Notes: generated by a model from the sequence alone, not told the origin. A stretch of 49,775 nt of DNA from an uncultured Chloroflexota bacterium (GCA_937870845.1 CALMZR010000406.1:1-49775), one strand, 5' to 3'. Positions 7,797-15,891 are shown, numbered from the stretch's first letter. Numbers and translations: made by a program.

Positions 7797-8840
7797 TCAG
7801 TGCAAGACCACGGCGCGCTCGCGGGCCAGTTCATCGCGTTCCGATCCGGCCAGCAGCCCGGCGTGCAGCATCCTGCCCGTCTGGATGATGGTCGCCAGCT
7901 CGTCCACGGTGATCGTCTGCGGGCCGTCGCAGAGAGCGCTGTCGGGGTCGGGGTGCGCTTCGATGATCAGGCCGTCGGCGCCGGCGGCGAGACCGGCGAG
8001 GGCCATGCGGCCGACGAGGGTGCGGCGTCCCGTGCCGTGGCTGGGATCGACGATGACCGGCAGGTGGGACAGCTCCTTGACCAGCGGCACGGCGTTCAGG
8101 TCGAGGGTGAAGCGGGTGGCGGAGTCGAAGCTTCGAATGCCGCGCTCGCAGAGGACGACGTTCGGGTTGCCCTGGGCCAGGATGTACTCGGCGCTCATCA
8201 GCCACTCCTCGATGGTGGCGGCGAACCCGCGCTTGAGGAGGACCGGCGTGTTCGATTGGCCGGCGCGGCGGAGAAGGGGAAAGTTGGCCATGTTGCGGGA
8301 GCCGATCTGGATCATGTCGGCGTAGCGGGCGACGAGTTCGACGTGATCCGGCTCCATGGCTTCGGTGACGATGGGCATGCCAGTCATTTCGCGCGCTTCG
8401 GCGAGGTAACGCAACCCCTCTTCGCCAAGCCCCTGGAATGCGTAGGGGGAGGTGCGGGGCTTGAACGCGCCGCCGCGCAGGACGTCGGCGCCGGCGGCTT
8501 TGGCCGCCTGCGCCGCGGCGAGGAGCGCCTCGCGGCTTTCGATGACGCACGGCCCGCCCATGACCACCGGGCGGCCGCCGCCAACGCGCACGCCGCCGAC
8601 CATGACCACGCTCGGGGCGTTGGGGCGTCCCTCGCGGCTGGCGAGCATGTATGGGCGGTGTTTCTCCAGGACGGCGGAGACGCCGGGGAGCCCGTTCACG
8701 GAGACCTCGCCGACGATGCCGACGACCGTGCCGCCATGACCGTCGTCGAAGGTGCGGCTTTCGCAGCCGGCCCCGGCGGCGGCGGCGAGGATGGCGTTGA
8801 CGGTCGATACCGGCGCGTCGGCGGTCAACGTAACGATCAT
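7797..8840 (-). CDS. aroF: 3-deoxy-7-phosphoheptulonate (DAHP) synthase
   Basis: The enzyme joins phosphoenolpyruvate and erythrose 4-phosphate in the first step of the shikimate pathway. The 347-residue protein has an N-terminal ferredoxin-like (ACT-like) regulatory domain (about 1-70, MIVTLTADAPVSTVNAIL) and a type I-beta/KDSA barrel: GGPCVIES with the metal-binding cysteine, RGGAFKPRTSPYAFQG, MQIGSRNM, VLLKRGFA, LCERGIR and VDPSHGTGRR. This is the T. maritima-type layout, in which the N-domain gives feedback inhibition by aromatic amino acids. The start at 8840 is set by GAGGAGGGA about 8 nt upstream. The gene follows an aromatic leader peptide and terminator (8875-9063) and precedes phzF-like and selB. 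Expression is therefore probably controlled by attenuation. Confidence 0.96.
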   Translation of the reverse strand: MIVTLTADAPVSTVNAILAAAAGAGCESRTFDDGHGGTVVGIVGEVSVNGLPGVSAVLEKHRPYMLASREGRPNAPSVVMVGGVRVGGGRPVVMGGPCVIESREALLAAAQAAKAAGADVLRGGAFKPRTSPYAFQGLGEEGLRYLAEAREMTGMPIVTEAMEPDHVELVARYADMIQIGSRNMANFPLLRRAGQSNTPVLLKRGFAATIEEWLMSAEYILAQGNPNVVLCERGIRSFDSATRFTLDLNAVPLVKELSHLPVIVDPSHGTGRRTLVGRMALAGLAAGADGLIIEAHPDPDSALCDGPQTITVDELATIIQTGRMLHAGLLAGSERDELARERAVVLH

Positions 8841-8874
8841 CGGACTTCCCTCCTCGTACGGGGCGGCGGGCAAC

Positions 8875-8898
8875 AAAAAACCGAGGCGTTTGCCTCGG
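8875..8898 (-). terminator. intrinsic terminator before aroF (attenuator)
   Basis: On the minus strand, CCGAGGC-AAAC-GCCTCGG (8898-8881) forms a perfect 7-bp hairpin, followed at once by TTTTTT (8880-8875). It lies between the leader peptide stop (8932) and the aroF start (8840), so it can only act on transcripts heading into aroF. Confidence 0.85.
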
Positions 8899-8973
8899 CC
8901 CCCGGCGCTGCGTTCTGGACGATTGGGACGGTTAGCGGATCATCGCCTCTCGTCCCGCCAGCAGCGCCGGGGG
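8899..8973 (-). promoter_or_regulatory. 13-bp stem abutting the attenuator terminator
   Basis: CCCCCGGCGCTGC (minus strand, 8973-8961, codons for Pro-Pro-Ala-Leu of the leader peptide) is perfectly complementary to GCAGCGCCGGGGG (8911-8899). The second arm touches the terminator's first base. Inside the loop, GGGACG (8956-8951) pairs with CGTCCC (8930-8925), and GAGGCG (8949-8944) could pair with CGCCTC of the terminator arm (8888-8883). A ribosome stalled on the aromatic codons just upstream would cover the first arm. Which fold permits read-through I cannot decide by eye. Confidence 0.6.
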
Positions 8974-9063
8974 AACGTAGCCAAAAAAGACGTAGCCGTA
9001 CCAGCGAGCCGCCGGCTCGTGGATGCGGATGGTCTCGGATGGCGCCCCGTCGCTGGTGTGCAT
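8932..9063 (-). CDS. aromatic leader peptide of the aroF attenuator
   Basis: This is a 43-codon frame, ATG to TAA, ending 91 nt before the aroF start. Residues 21-29 are W-Y-G-Y-V-F-F-G-Y: one Trp, three Tyr and two Phe in nine positions, against no aromatic residue elsewhere in the peptide. That is the hallmark of a transcription-attenuation leader whose ribosome stalls when charged aromatic tRNAs run low. The stem arm 8973-8961 begins 4 nt after the last Tyr codon, the right place to be masked by a stalled ribosome. There is no SD sequence. A TTGACA-N17-TACCGT promoter puts the transcript start at or within about 2 nt of the ATG, so it may be read as a leaderless message. The peptide itself probably has no other job. 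Confidence 0.75.
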   Translation of the reverse strand: MHTSDGAPSETIRIHEPAARWYGYVFFGYVPPALLAGREAMIR

Positions 9064-9069
9064 GGCGGC

Positions 9070-9098
9070 ACGGTAGCGGGGCGCCCGGCATCTGTCAA
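9070..9098 (-). promoter_or_regulatory. promoter of the leader-aroF operon
   Basis: The -35 box is TTGACA (9098-9093), with a 17-bp spacer and the -10 box TACCGT (9075-9070), read on the minus strand. The expected start point is around 9063, the first base of the leader peptide ATG. It overlaps the region driving the divergent gene at 9164. Confidence 0.65.
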
Positions 9099-9163
9099 GG
9101 CGTCGGTCCAGTAAACTGCCGTCGCCTGATGCGAAGCGGCGAGAAGCGCCCGCGAGGATATCC

Positions 9164-9799
9164 GTGGAAGGAACCCCAGCGCCCCTCCAGCTCACCCGCA
9201 GTCCGCGCCTGGACAACGCGCTTCGCTTCGGGTGGGACGCGTTCTCGCGCACGCTGGCGGCGTCCGGGGCCGAGGAGGCGGCGCGCTGGCTTGCCGCCCG
9301 CGTGCATGATCCAGAACTGGCGGACGTTGCCGAGCCCCTGCTGGAATCGTCCATCTCGGCTGACCTCGAGGAGTCCGCCGAAGCGTTGTTCACGTTGGCC
9401 GAACTGGCGGAGGAGACCGGGGATGATCTGCTGGCCGATACGCTCTGGGAAGGCGTGCTGGCGCGGGCGCGGGATGCGAACAATGAGGATCTGATCATCG
9501 AGGCCACGCGCCGGCTGGCGGCGCTCGCCGAGCGATTGGGCGACCCGCTCGCGGCCGCGGAGTTCTTCATCGCGTTCTTGAACTGGCGGCGGCAGGACGG
9601 GCACGCCGCGGACCCCGATGACGTGCTGGACGCGTTCAACGAGATCGTCCGGCTGGCTGAGGTTGATGGGGCCAGGAAGGCGGCGGCCGAGTACGAGTAT
9701 CGGCAGGCAGGGTTTGCGCGCGTCCTCGAAGCGGAGGATCCGCGCGCGGTCGAAGGGGATTGGGAACCTGGCCGGCCGGCATACGAAGCATGGGAGTGA
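9164..9799 (+). CDS. helical repeat protein of unknown function
   Basis: The 211-residue product is acidic and almost wholly helical by composition, with Ala/Leu/Glu-rich stretches such as SADLEESAEALFTLAELAEE and RRLAALAERLGDPLAAAEFF. These look like tetratricopeptide-type (TPR-like) helix pairs without a clear consensus. There are no cysteines, no signal peptide and no membrane segment, so it is probably a cytoplasmic interaction protein. The GTG start has GAGGA 5-6 nt upstream. It is divergent from the aroF leader and lies 71 bp before another small gene of unknown function, which may be co-transcribed. I do not recognise the family. Confidence 0.75.
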   Translation: MEGTPAPLQLTRSPRLDNALRFGWDAFSRTLAASGAEEAARWLAARVHDPELADVAEPLLESSISADLEESAEALFTLAELAEETGDDLLADTLWEGVLARARDANNEDLIIEATRRLAALAERLGDPLAAAEFFIAFLNWRRQDGHAADPDDVLDAFNEIVRLAEVDGARKAAAEYEYRQAGFARVLEAEDPRAVEGDWEPGRPAYEAWE

Positions 9800-9870
9800 C
9801 CTGCCGCGTCCGCGCCGCCGAACGTGGCACAATGGCGCGTTGAAACACGGCCAAGGCATTGGAGACGCTC

Positions 9871-10224
9871 GTGAACGTTCTGGAAGGCCTGCAAACGATT
9901 CGATTGCGCCTCGTCGAGAACGGGGCCGCCCCCGAGACGTTGACGCTCGTCGACGCGATCATGCAGCGCGCGGCGCTGCCGGCGGCGGCGCCGGCCTCGG
10001 CGCAATCACTGCTGCAACTGACGCGGATGCTGGCGAGGACGCCAGCGGCGAGCGCCAACATCACCGTCTACAACGATCTGCTGCGGCTGGAGGAAGACCT
10101 GCAATCCGCGGCACAGGACTACCATGAGCGGGCCGAGGCCGAGGCGGCGAAGCCCGTTCCCAAGACGAAGAAACATTACAAGCAGATCCGGGAGCGCGAG
10201 GAGCGTAAGCACAAGGCGTCGTGA
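9871..10224 (+). CDS. small helical protein of unknown function
   Basis: The 117-residue product has two long helices (VNVLEGLQTIRLRLVENG; YNDLLRLEEDLQSAAQDYHE) and a strongly basic tail (KPVPKTKKHYKQIREREERK), which suggests nucleic-acid or ribosome contact, though that is a guess. I prefer the GTG at 9871 because GGAG lies 6 nt before it; a TTG four codons earlier is the only rival. It sits 49 bp upstream of the aminotransferase gene on the same strand. No family is recognised. Confidence 0.7.
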   Translation: MNVLEGLQTIRLRLVENGAAPETLTLVDAIMQRAALPAAAPASAQSLLQLTRMLARTPAASANITVYNDLLRLEEDLQSAAQDYHERAEAEAAKPVPKTKKHYKQIREREERKHKAS

Positions 10225-10273
10225 GCGGTCTCACCGGGGCCGCGGCAGAAGTTCGCTGAAAGGATTGGAGGCC

Positions 10274-11572
10274 ATGGCTCAGGTCATCGAGCGCGTGCAG
10301 GAGCTTCTCGATCCGGCGGAGATGATCCCCCGGGTGATCGGCCGCTACTCCCCGTTGCACATCGACCACGGCGAGGGCGTCTACGTCTGGGACGTCAACG
10401 GCGAACGCTACGCCGACTTCACCTCCGGCATTGCGGTGGTCAACACGGGGCATTGTCACCCGCGGGTTGTGGCGGCGATCCAGGAGCAAGCGGCGCGCAT
10501 CATCCATGCCCAGGCGAACATCCTGGCCCACTCCCCCATGATGCGGGCGGCAAAGCTGCTGACCGAGACGACCGCGCCGAACCTCAATCAGGTCTTCTGG
10601 ACGAACAGCGGCGCGGAGGCGACGGAGGGGGCGATCAAGCTGGCCAAGATCGCTACCGGCCGGCCAGCCATCATCGCCTTCCGGCACGGGTTCCACGGGC
10701 GAACCCATGCGGCGATGGCCGTTACCTCGTCGCGGGTCAAGGTGCGCGGGCACTACGAGCCGCTGATCCCCAGCGTTTACTTCGCGCCGTTCCCGTACGT
10801 GTTCCGCAGCCCGTACAAGGGCGCGCCGGAGGACGCCGACCTCTACTACTTCGCCGAGCTGGAGATGCTCTTCGACCAGATGGTGATGCCCGACGACGTG
10901 GCGGGCCTGCTGGTGGAGACGATCGTCGGCGAGGGCGGCTACCTCGTGCCGACCAAGCGCTGGATGCAGATGGTGCGGGAGCTGTGTGATAAGCACGGCA
11001 TCATGCTCATCCTGGACGAAGTGCAGTCGGGCATGGGCCGCACCGGGAAGATGTGGGCCTACGAGCATTTCGACATCGTGCCGGACATCATGACGGCGGC
11101 CAAGGGGCTGGCGTCCGGGATGCCGGCGGCTGCGGTCGTCTCCGACCGGGCGCACATGGACAAGTGGGCGCCCGGCTCGCATGGAGGCACCTACGGCGGC
11201 AACGCGGTGGCCACCGCGGCGGCGGCGGCGACGTTGGAGGTCATGCGGGACGAGGCGCTGCCGGAGAACGCGGCAACGATGGGCGCGATCCTGATGGAAG
11301 GGTTGCGCGAGATCCAGGCCGACTATCCCGTGATCGGCGACGTGCGCGGGCTGGGATTGATGGTCGCCACCGAGTTCGTCCACCCCGACGGCTCGCCGAA
11401 CCCCGACGCGGTCAAGCAGGTTGTGGCCGAGGCGTTTGAGGAGAAGACGCTCCTCATCACGTGCGGGACGTACGATCAGGCGATCCGCATCGTGCCGCCG
11501 CTGGTGGTGAACGAGGGGCAGATTCGGGAGTTTCTGGAGGTGTTCCGAAGGGCCGTGGCGTCGGTGGGCTGA
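10274..11572 (+). CDS. gabT: class III PLP-dependent aminotransferase, 4-aminobutyrate type
   Basis: The enzyme probably moves an amino group from an omega-amino acid such as 4-aminobutyrate to 2-oxoglutarate. The 432-residue protein shows the class III signature: TSGIAVVNTGHCHPRVV, NSGAEATEGAIKLA, the GFHGRTHAAMA loop, LILDEVQSGMGRTG and the PLP lysine in TAAKGLASGMP (K277), then GTYGGNAVA. The ATG at 10274 follows AAGGATTGGAGGCC. Related enzymes use ornithine, acetylornithine, beta-alanine or putrescine, so the gabT name is tentative; no gabD is nearby. A strong intrinsic terminator of repeat family 1 follows at 11626. Confidence 0.88.
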   Translation: MAQVIERVQELLDPAEMIPRVIGRYSPLHIDHGEGVYVWDVNGERYADFTSGIAVVNTGHCHPRVVAAIQEQAARIIHAQANILAHSPMMRAAKLLTETTAPNLNQVFWTNSGAEATEGAIKLAKIATGRPAIIAFRHGFHGRTHAAMAVTSSRVKVRGHYEPLIPSVYFAPFPYVFRSPYKGAPEDADLYYFAELEMLFDQMVMPDDVAGLLVETIVGEGGYLVPTKRWMQMVRELCDKHGIMLILDEVQSGMGRTGKMWAYEHFDIVPDIMTAAKGLASGMPAAAVVSDRAHMDKWAPGSHGGTYGGNAVATAAAAATLEVMRDEALPENAATMGAILMEGLREIQADYPVIGDVRGLGLMVATEFVHPDGSPNPDAVKQVVAEAFEEKTLLITCGTYDQAIRIVPPLVVNEGQIREFLEVFRRAVASVG

Positions 11573-11625
11573 TGGCTTGGATAGGAGCGAGCGTCGCGCC
11601 TCTTCTTCGCTTGCCCCTCCCCTAA

Positions 11626-11658
11626 CCCCTCTCCCCGCGCGGGGAGAGGGGCTTTTTG
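11626..11658 (+). terminator. strong intrinsic terminator (repeat family 1)
   Basis: A perfect 26-nt palindrome with 13-nt arms (CCCCTCTCCCCGC and its reverse complement) is followed by CTTTTTG, 53 bp after the aminotransferase stop. It is the best-formed of five family-1 copies in this window, the others being near 20421, 23861, 37984 and 49001. All begin with the lead-in CCCCTCACCCC or a variant of it. Confidence 0.85.
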
Positions 11659-11731
11659 CGGCGCGTGCGGTTGCCGGATTGGCTATCATGGTTGGTTGCT
11701 GGAGGACGTTGGTTTTCGAGGATTTTGTGAG

Positions 11732-12826
11732 ATGAGCACGTTTCTGGAGACGCTCGGGGATATCGAGCGGCGATTTGAAGAGCTCGAAGAATTGATGGCC
11801 GACCCGGCGGTGACGGCCGATCACCTGCGCTTGCAGGAGATCGGGCGGGAGCGCGCCGAGTTGGATGACGTGGTGACGGCGTTCCGCGAGCTGCGAGAGA
11901 CGGAAACCGCTATCGCGGAGACTGAGGCATTGGCAAGCGATGCGGAGATGGCCGAGCTGGCGGCCGAAGAATTGCGTTCGCTGCGCGAGCAACAGGAGGC
12001 GCTGACCCAGCGCGTGCGGATGCTGCTGATCCCGAAAGATCCGAACGACGACAAGGATGTGATCGTCGAAGTGCGGGCCGGGACGGGCGGCGACGAGGCG
12101 GCGCTGTTCGCGGCGGACCTGTTCCGGATGTATACGCGCTATGCGGAGCGCAACCGATGGAAACCAGAGGTGCTCTCAGCGACCGAGACGGACGGCGGCG
12201 GGTTTCGCGAGGTCATCTTCGAGGTGCGCGGCAAGGGGGCCTATAGCCACCTCCGCTACGAGAGCGGCGTGCATCGGGTGCAGCGGGTGCCGGTGACGGA
12301 GCGGCAGGGACGGATCCACACCTCGACAGCAAGCGTGGCGGTCCTTCCTGAGGCGGAAGAGGTCGATATCCAGATCAGCGACAACGATCTGCGGATCGAC
12401 GTCTATCGCTCGACGGGCCACGGTGGACAGAGCGTCAACACCACCGACTCGGCGGTCCGGATCACGCACCTGCCGACCGGGATCGTGGTGACGTGCCAGG
12501 ATGAAAAGTCGCAGCTCAAGAACAAGACGAAGGCGATGACCGTGCTGCGTTCACGCCTGTACGACATGGAGCAGCAGCGGTTGGCGCAGAAGCGGGGAGA
12601 CGCGCGCCGGTCGCAGATCGGCAGCGGAGAGCGTTCTGAGAAGATCCGGACGTACAACTTCCCCCAGGATCGGATCACGGACCATCGCATCAACCTGAGC
12701 ATGAGCAACATTCCTGGCGTGCTCGACGGCCAGATCGATCCATTCGTCCAGGAGCTGCGCAACGCCGACGAAGCGGAGCGGCTGCGCGAGGCTGGACTCG
12801 AAGAGCAGGGCGCCGCGGCCGACTGA
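11732..12826 (+). CDS. prfA: peptide chain release factor 1
   Basis: RF1 ends translation at UAA and UAG. The 364-residue protein has the coiled N-domain, the stop-codon reading tripeptide PVT at 187-189 within [18 protein letters not shown], and the catalytic GGQ at 231-233 ([20 protein letters not shown]), whose spacing and sequence mark RF1 rather than RF2. The C-terminus ([12 protein letters not shown]) is also typical. The ATG at 11732 is chosen from the usual family start, with GAGGA about 10 nt upstream; 12 further codons are open upstream. The common partner prmC is not next to it. It has its own gap before and after, so may be transcribed alone or run on into the Rieske gene 75 bp downstream. 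Confidence 0.96.
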   Translation: MSTFLETLGDIERRFEELEELMADPAVTADHLRLQEIGRERAELDDVVTAFRELRETETAIAETEALASDAEMAELAAEELRSLREQQEALTQRVRMLLIPKDPNDDKDVIVEVRAGTGGDEAALFAADLFRMYTRYAERNRWKPEVLSATETDGGGFREVIFEVRGKGAYSHLRYESGVHRVQRVPVTERQGRIHTSTASVAVLPEAEEVDIQISDNDLRIDVYRSTGHGGQSVNTTDSAVRITHLPTGIVVTCQDEKSQLKNKTKAMTVLRSRLYDMEQQRLAQKRGDARRSQIGSGERSEKIRTYNFPQDRITDHRINLSMSNIPGVLDGQIDPFVQELRNADEAERLREAGLEEQGAAAD

Positions 12827-12901
12827 CCGGGCCGCGCCAATCCCTGTGTTATCGTTCCGGGCGAAGTCACGTTCAGCACATCGCGCCAGGAGGAAGAGTC
12901 G

Positions 12902-14176
12902 ATGGTCGACGCTCTCGCCGATCGCCGGCAGCGGCACGATTCGGTGTCTCCGATCGCTCCCGAGGAGGTCGCCAACGTGCGGCGGCCGACCCTGGCGGCC
13001 TCGGTATTGCCGCCGCGCGCCTTCCACGACCAGAGCATTTTCGACTACGAGCAGGAGGCGTGGTTCGCCGGCGGCTGGGTCAGCGTTGGCCGCGAGGAAG
13101 ACGCGCTGACGCCCGGCCAGTACTTCCTGACGCCGGTGGCGGGTGAGAACATCGTCATCGTGCGCGGGAACGACGGCGAGCTGCGCGGCTTCTACAACGT
13201 TTGCCGCCACCGTGGCGCCACCATTGTCGAAGAGGCGTGCGGCACGCTGCCCCGCTTCCAGTGCCCGTATCACGCGTGGGTGTATGACCTCGAAGGGAAA
13301 CTGAAGCAGCCGCGGCATACGGAACTGCTCGTCGATTTCGATCCAGCGGAGTGGGGGCTCATTCCCGTTCGCGTGGCGACCTGGCAGGGCATCGTTTACG
13401 TCGATCTCTCGGGCAACGCTGAGCCGCTGCGCGAGTACCTGGGCGACATCGCCGTCGAACTGGATCGGTTCGACCTTGGGGCGCTGCGACGAGCGCGGCG
13501 GATCGATTACGACGTGAAGGCGAACTGGAAGGCGATCGTCGAGAACTTTTCGGAGTGTTACCACTGCCCTGGCGTCCATCCGCAGCTCAATCGCATTACG
13601 CCGTACGACTCCGGCAGCTACCTGCCCTCCAACGGGGCGGCAATGAACAGCTATATGGAGGTGCTGCCGCAGTTCGAAACCCTCTCCATGAGCGGGGCGG
13701 CGGATGGCCGGGCGCCGATGCCGGGCATGACGGGAGAGGACGACCGGCGGATCTACTACTCGGCGATCTGGCCGAACCAGCTCTTCAGCCTGCACCCGGA
13801 TTACTTGATGCTGCATTGGGTGACGCCGCTGGAGCCGGGGCGCACCATGGTGCGCTGCGAGTGGTACTTCGAGCCGGCGGAGATGGCGAAGCCAGACTTC
13901 AACCCCGACGACGCCATCGAATTCTGGGACCTGACGAATCGGCAGGACTGGCACGTCTGTGAACTCCAGCAACAGGGAACGAAGTCGCGGGCGTACACCG
14001 CGGGCCGCTACTCCTCGATGGAGAGCAGCGTACATGGTTTCGACCTGCTGGTGGCGGATCGCTACGCCAACGACGGGATCATGACGCCGCAGGATCGGGT
14101 GAGGAAGCAAGACAGCGCCGACGCGATCCGTGAGCGGGCCAAGCGCAAGGCGCTGGGGAACGCGGCTGCCGACTAG
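12902..14176 (+). CDS. Rieske [2Fe-2S] aromatic-ring-hydroxylating-type oxygenase, alpha subunit
   Basis: This is a non-haem iron oxygenase of 424 residues. The Rieske cluster ligands are C101-x-H103 and C121-x2-H124 (CRHRG ... CPYHAW). The mononuclear iron site is N215-FSECYHCPGVH with H221 and H226, and an Asp in the later FWDLTNRQDW segment. This layout is shared by ring-hydroxylating dioxygenases, choline monooxygenase and the betaine/stachydrine demethylases; the CYHCPGVHPQL phrase and single-subunit setting lean toward the demethylase or choline group. No reductase or ferredoxin gene is adjacent. GGAGGAAG stands 7 nt before the ATG. A sarcosine-oxidase-like gene lies 24 kb away (38105-39271), which would fit methylated-amine breakdown, but there is no direct link. 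Confidence 0.88.
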   Translation: MVDALADRRQRHDSVSPIAPEEVANVRRPTLAASVLPPRAFHDQSIFDYEQEAWFAGGWVSVGREEDALTPGQYFLTPVAGENIVIVRGNDGELRGFYNVCRHRGATIVEEACGTLPRFQCPYHAWVYDLEGKLKQPRHTELLVDFDPAEWGLIPVRVATWQGIVYVDLSGNAEPLREYLGDIAVELDRFDLGALRRARRIDYDVKANWKAIVENFSECYHCPGVHPQLNRITPYDSGSYLPSNGAAMNSYMEVLPQFETLSMSGAADGRAPMPGMTGEDDRRIYYSAIWPNQLFSLHPDYLMLHWVTPLEPGRTMVRCEWYFEPAEMAKPDFNPDDAIEFWDLTNRQDWHVCELQQQGTKSRAYTAGRYSSMESSVHGFDLLVADRYANDGIMTPQDRVRKQDSADAIRERAKRKALGNAAAD

Positions 14177-14177
14177 A

Positions 14178-14270
14178 GTGACGGGGTATGGGCGAAGGGC
14201 CGTGAGAGCCGACGCGCTCACACACCCTGTCGCCCAAGGACCCAATCACCCGGCCCTTGTCAGCCGTCAC
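14178..14270. terminator. nested inverted repeats between convergent genes
   Basis: GTGACGG (14178-14184) pairs with CCGTCAC (14264-14270), and AAGGGCCG (14195-14202) pairs with CGGCCCTT (14251-14258). A competing GGGCGA/TCGCCC hairpin lies inside. The position between the converging Rieske and glycosyltransferase genes suggests a two-way terminator, without T runs. Confidence 0.4.
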
Positions 14271-14276
14271 CCGCGG

Positions 14277-15611
14277 TCAATCGCTGCCAGTCATGGCGAA
14301 GACGTCGTAGCCAGAGCAGAAGTGGGCGCGGTGGCCTTCGGCAAGGCGACCGTAGACATGCATGACCTGCCGGGCGATGCTCGACCAGTCGTAGCGCTCG
14401 ACCGAGCGCCTGGCGTTTGCCGACATGTCGCCGCGCAAGCCCTCGTCGGTCAGAATCGCCTCGATGCCGGAGGCCAGGGCCGGCGCAGATTGCGGCTTGA
14501 CCAGGAACCCCGTTGCCCCTTCGTCGATGGTGAATCGGAGGCCGCCGGCGCGAGAGGCGACCACCGGTGTGCCGCAGGCCAGCGATTCGACGGCGACGAG
14601 GCCGAACGACTCGTAGCGCGATGGCACGGCGGTGACATCCGCGGCCGAATAAAAGACCGGCAGCCGGTCCTGGGGCTGCGAGCCGACAAGCCGGAAGCTG
14701 GAAGCGACGCCGCGGGCGTCGATCGACTGCGCGACGTGCGCCAGGGGGCCGATCGGGGCGCCGTCGGAATCGAGATCGCCGCCCACAATGACGAATGTCG
14801 GGCGCGACCCGCTGGAGTCCAGAACGGCGGCGGCATCGACCAGGGTGTCGATGCCCTTGATGGGGTCGATGCGGCCGACGAAGAGGACGACCTTCTCGGC
14901 GAGTCCAAGACCGAGCTCGACCCGGCAAGCCGCGCGGTCCAGCGGTTGGAACACGCCGAGATCGACGCCGGGGGGGATGGTGCAGATCTTCTCGGTCGGC
15001 ACGCCCATGCGCCAGATCAGGTCGGCGCGCTCGTCCGGATTGGCGGCGATGATGCCGTTGGCGAGGGTGAGGAGCCGCTTTTCGACATTGAGGCGAAGAT
15101 CGGTCTCGCGGTCGGCCGCGGCGGCGACGGCATTCTTCATGTGCGCCGTCGTGTGGAACATCTGCACATAGGGAGCATCCCAGTAGCGCTTCGCTAACTC
15201 GGCGACCCAGCCGGAGAGCCAATAGTGGGCGTGAACCACATCGTAGCGGACGCCGGCGCGCAGGGAGTACAGCGCCATTTGTTCGGCGAATTCGGGTAGG
15301 TATGGGAAGAGGTCGGTCTTGGAAAGCTGTTCTGGCGGGCCCGCGTCTATGGTGATGACGTTGACGTCTGGACAGATAGCGCGCACTTCGGGAGTTTCGG
15401 CATCGGTGCGCCGCGTGAAAATGTCGATCGGCAGGCCGGCCTGGGCGAGGTGGCAGGCAAGCTCGCGAATGTAGACGTTCATCCCCCCCGCGTCGGCGCC
15501 GCCAAGCGTGGCGAGTGGAGACGTATGGACCGAAATCTGCGCGGCACGGCGCAGGGGCATGTCGGTTTCGTAGCCGAAGACCGACGGCCCCTGGTACGGG
15601 GCTATGGACAC
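14277..15611 (-). CDS. GT4 family glycosyltransferase, MshA-like
   Basis: This is a retaining GT-B glycosyltransferase of 444 residues. The N-half has the MshA/sucrose-phosphate-synthase phrase SVHTSPLATLGGADAGGMNVY (GGMN at 42-45) and VVHAHYWLSGWVAE. The C-half has LFVGRIDPIKGIDTLV and the nucleotide-sugar motif E-SFGLVAV-E followed by ACGTPVVAS. MshA joins UDP-GlcNAc to inositol phosphate in mycothiol synthesis, but close relatives make other glycosides, so substrate is open. I take the GTG at 15611, with AAGGGTGG just upstream; an ATG at 15716 is open but lacks a ribosome site. It converges on the Rieske gene. The 280 bp upstream (15612-15891) holds a family-3 repeat and no gene I can support. 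Confidence 0.85.
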   Translation of the reverse strand: MSIAPYQGPSVFGYETDMPLRRAAQISVHTSPLATLGGADAGGMNVYIRELACHLAQAGLPIDIFTRRTDAETPEVRAICPDVNVITIDAGPPEQLSKTDLFPYLPEFAEQMALYSLRAGVRYDVVHAHYWLSGWVAELAKRYWDAPYVQMFHTTAHMKNAVAAAADRETDLRLNVEKRLLTLANGIIAANPDERADLIWRMGVPTEKICTIPPGVDLGVFQPLDRAACRVELGLGLAEKVVLFVGRIDPIKGIDTLVDAAAVLDSSGSRPTFVIVGGDLDSDGAPIGPLAHVAQSIDARGVASSFRLVGSQPQDRLPVFYSAADVTAVPSRYESFGLVAVESLACGTPVVASRAGGLRFTIDEGATGFLVKPQSAPALASGIEAILTDEGLRGDMSANARRSVERYDWSSIARQVMHVYGRLAEGHRAHFCSGYDVFAMTGSD

Positions 15612-15840
15612 GGTTCCACCCTTCTCAAATCCCGGCCGCGACGGCGCAGCGGACGCGGGTCGATGTTGCTCCGATCGGTCGATTCTGCGCTGCAGAGCCT
15701 CCAGGTTGCGGAGCATACCAGCATCGGGGCAACGTCAGGGCGTCGACGGCCGTTCCGCTGGGCGCCGAACGTAGCCCGCGTGGCGCCGCCTAAGGCCACC
15801 GTGGCGATGAGCGACGTGGTCCAACCAATCTGCGCGCCCT

Positions 15841-15890
15841 GAGTGCCGAGATTCCTTCCGCATCGGAATGACACGAGTTCGGCGCGGCGC
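15841..15890. repeat. dispersed repeat family 3, copy 1
   Basis: GAGTGCCGAGATTCCTTCC ... TCGGAATGACACGAG ... GGCGC. The core pairs GATTCC with GGAATG. Similar copies are at 34703, 39271 and 43434. It sits between the hpf stop and the glycosyltransferase gene. Confidence 0.6.
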
Positions 15891-15891
15891 G

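Noticed and set aside
7407-9494. A long plus-strand frame of 695 codons over aroF and phzF
   Set aside because: It is antisense to clear enzymes, shows no domain, and crosses the terminator and leader peptide.
10061-11992. A 643-codon minus-strand frame over the aminotransferase gene
   Set aside because: It is rich in His and Arg, as reverse strands of GC-rich genes are, and has no motif. The aminotransferase frame keeps all catalytic residues.
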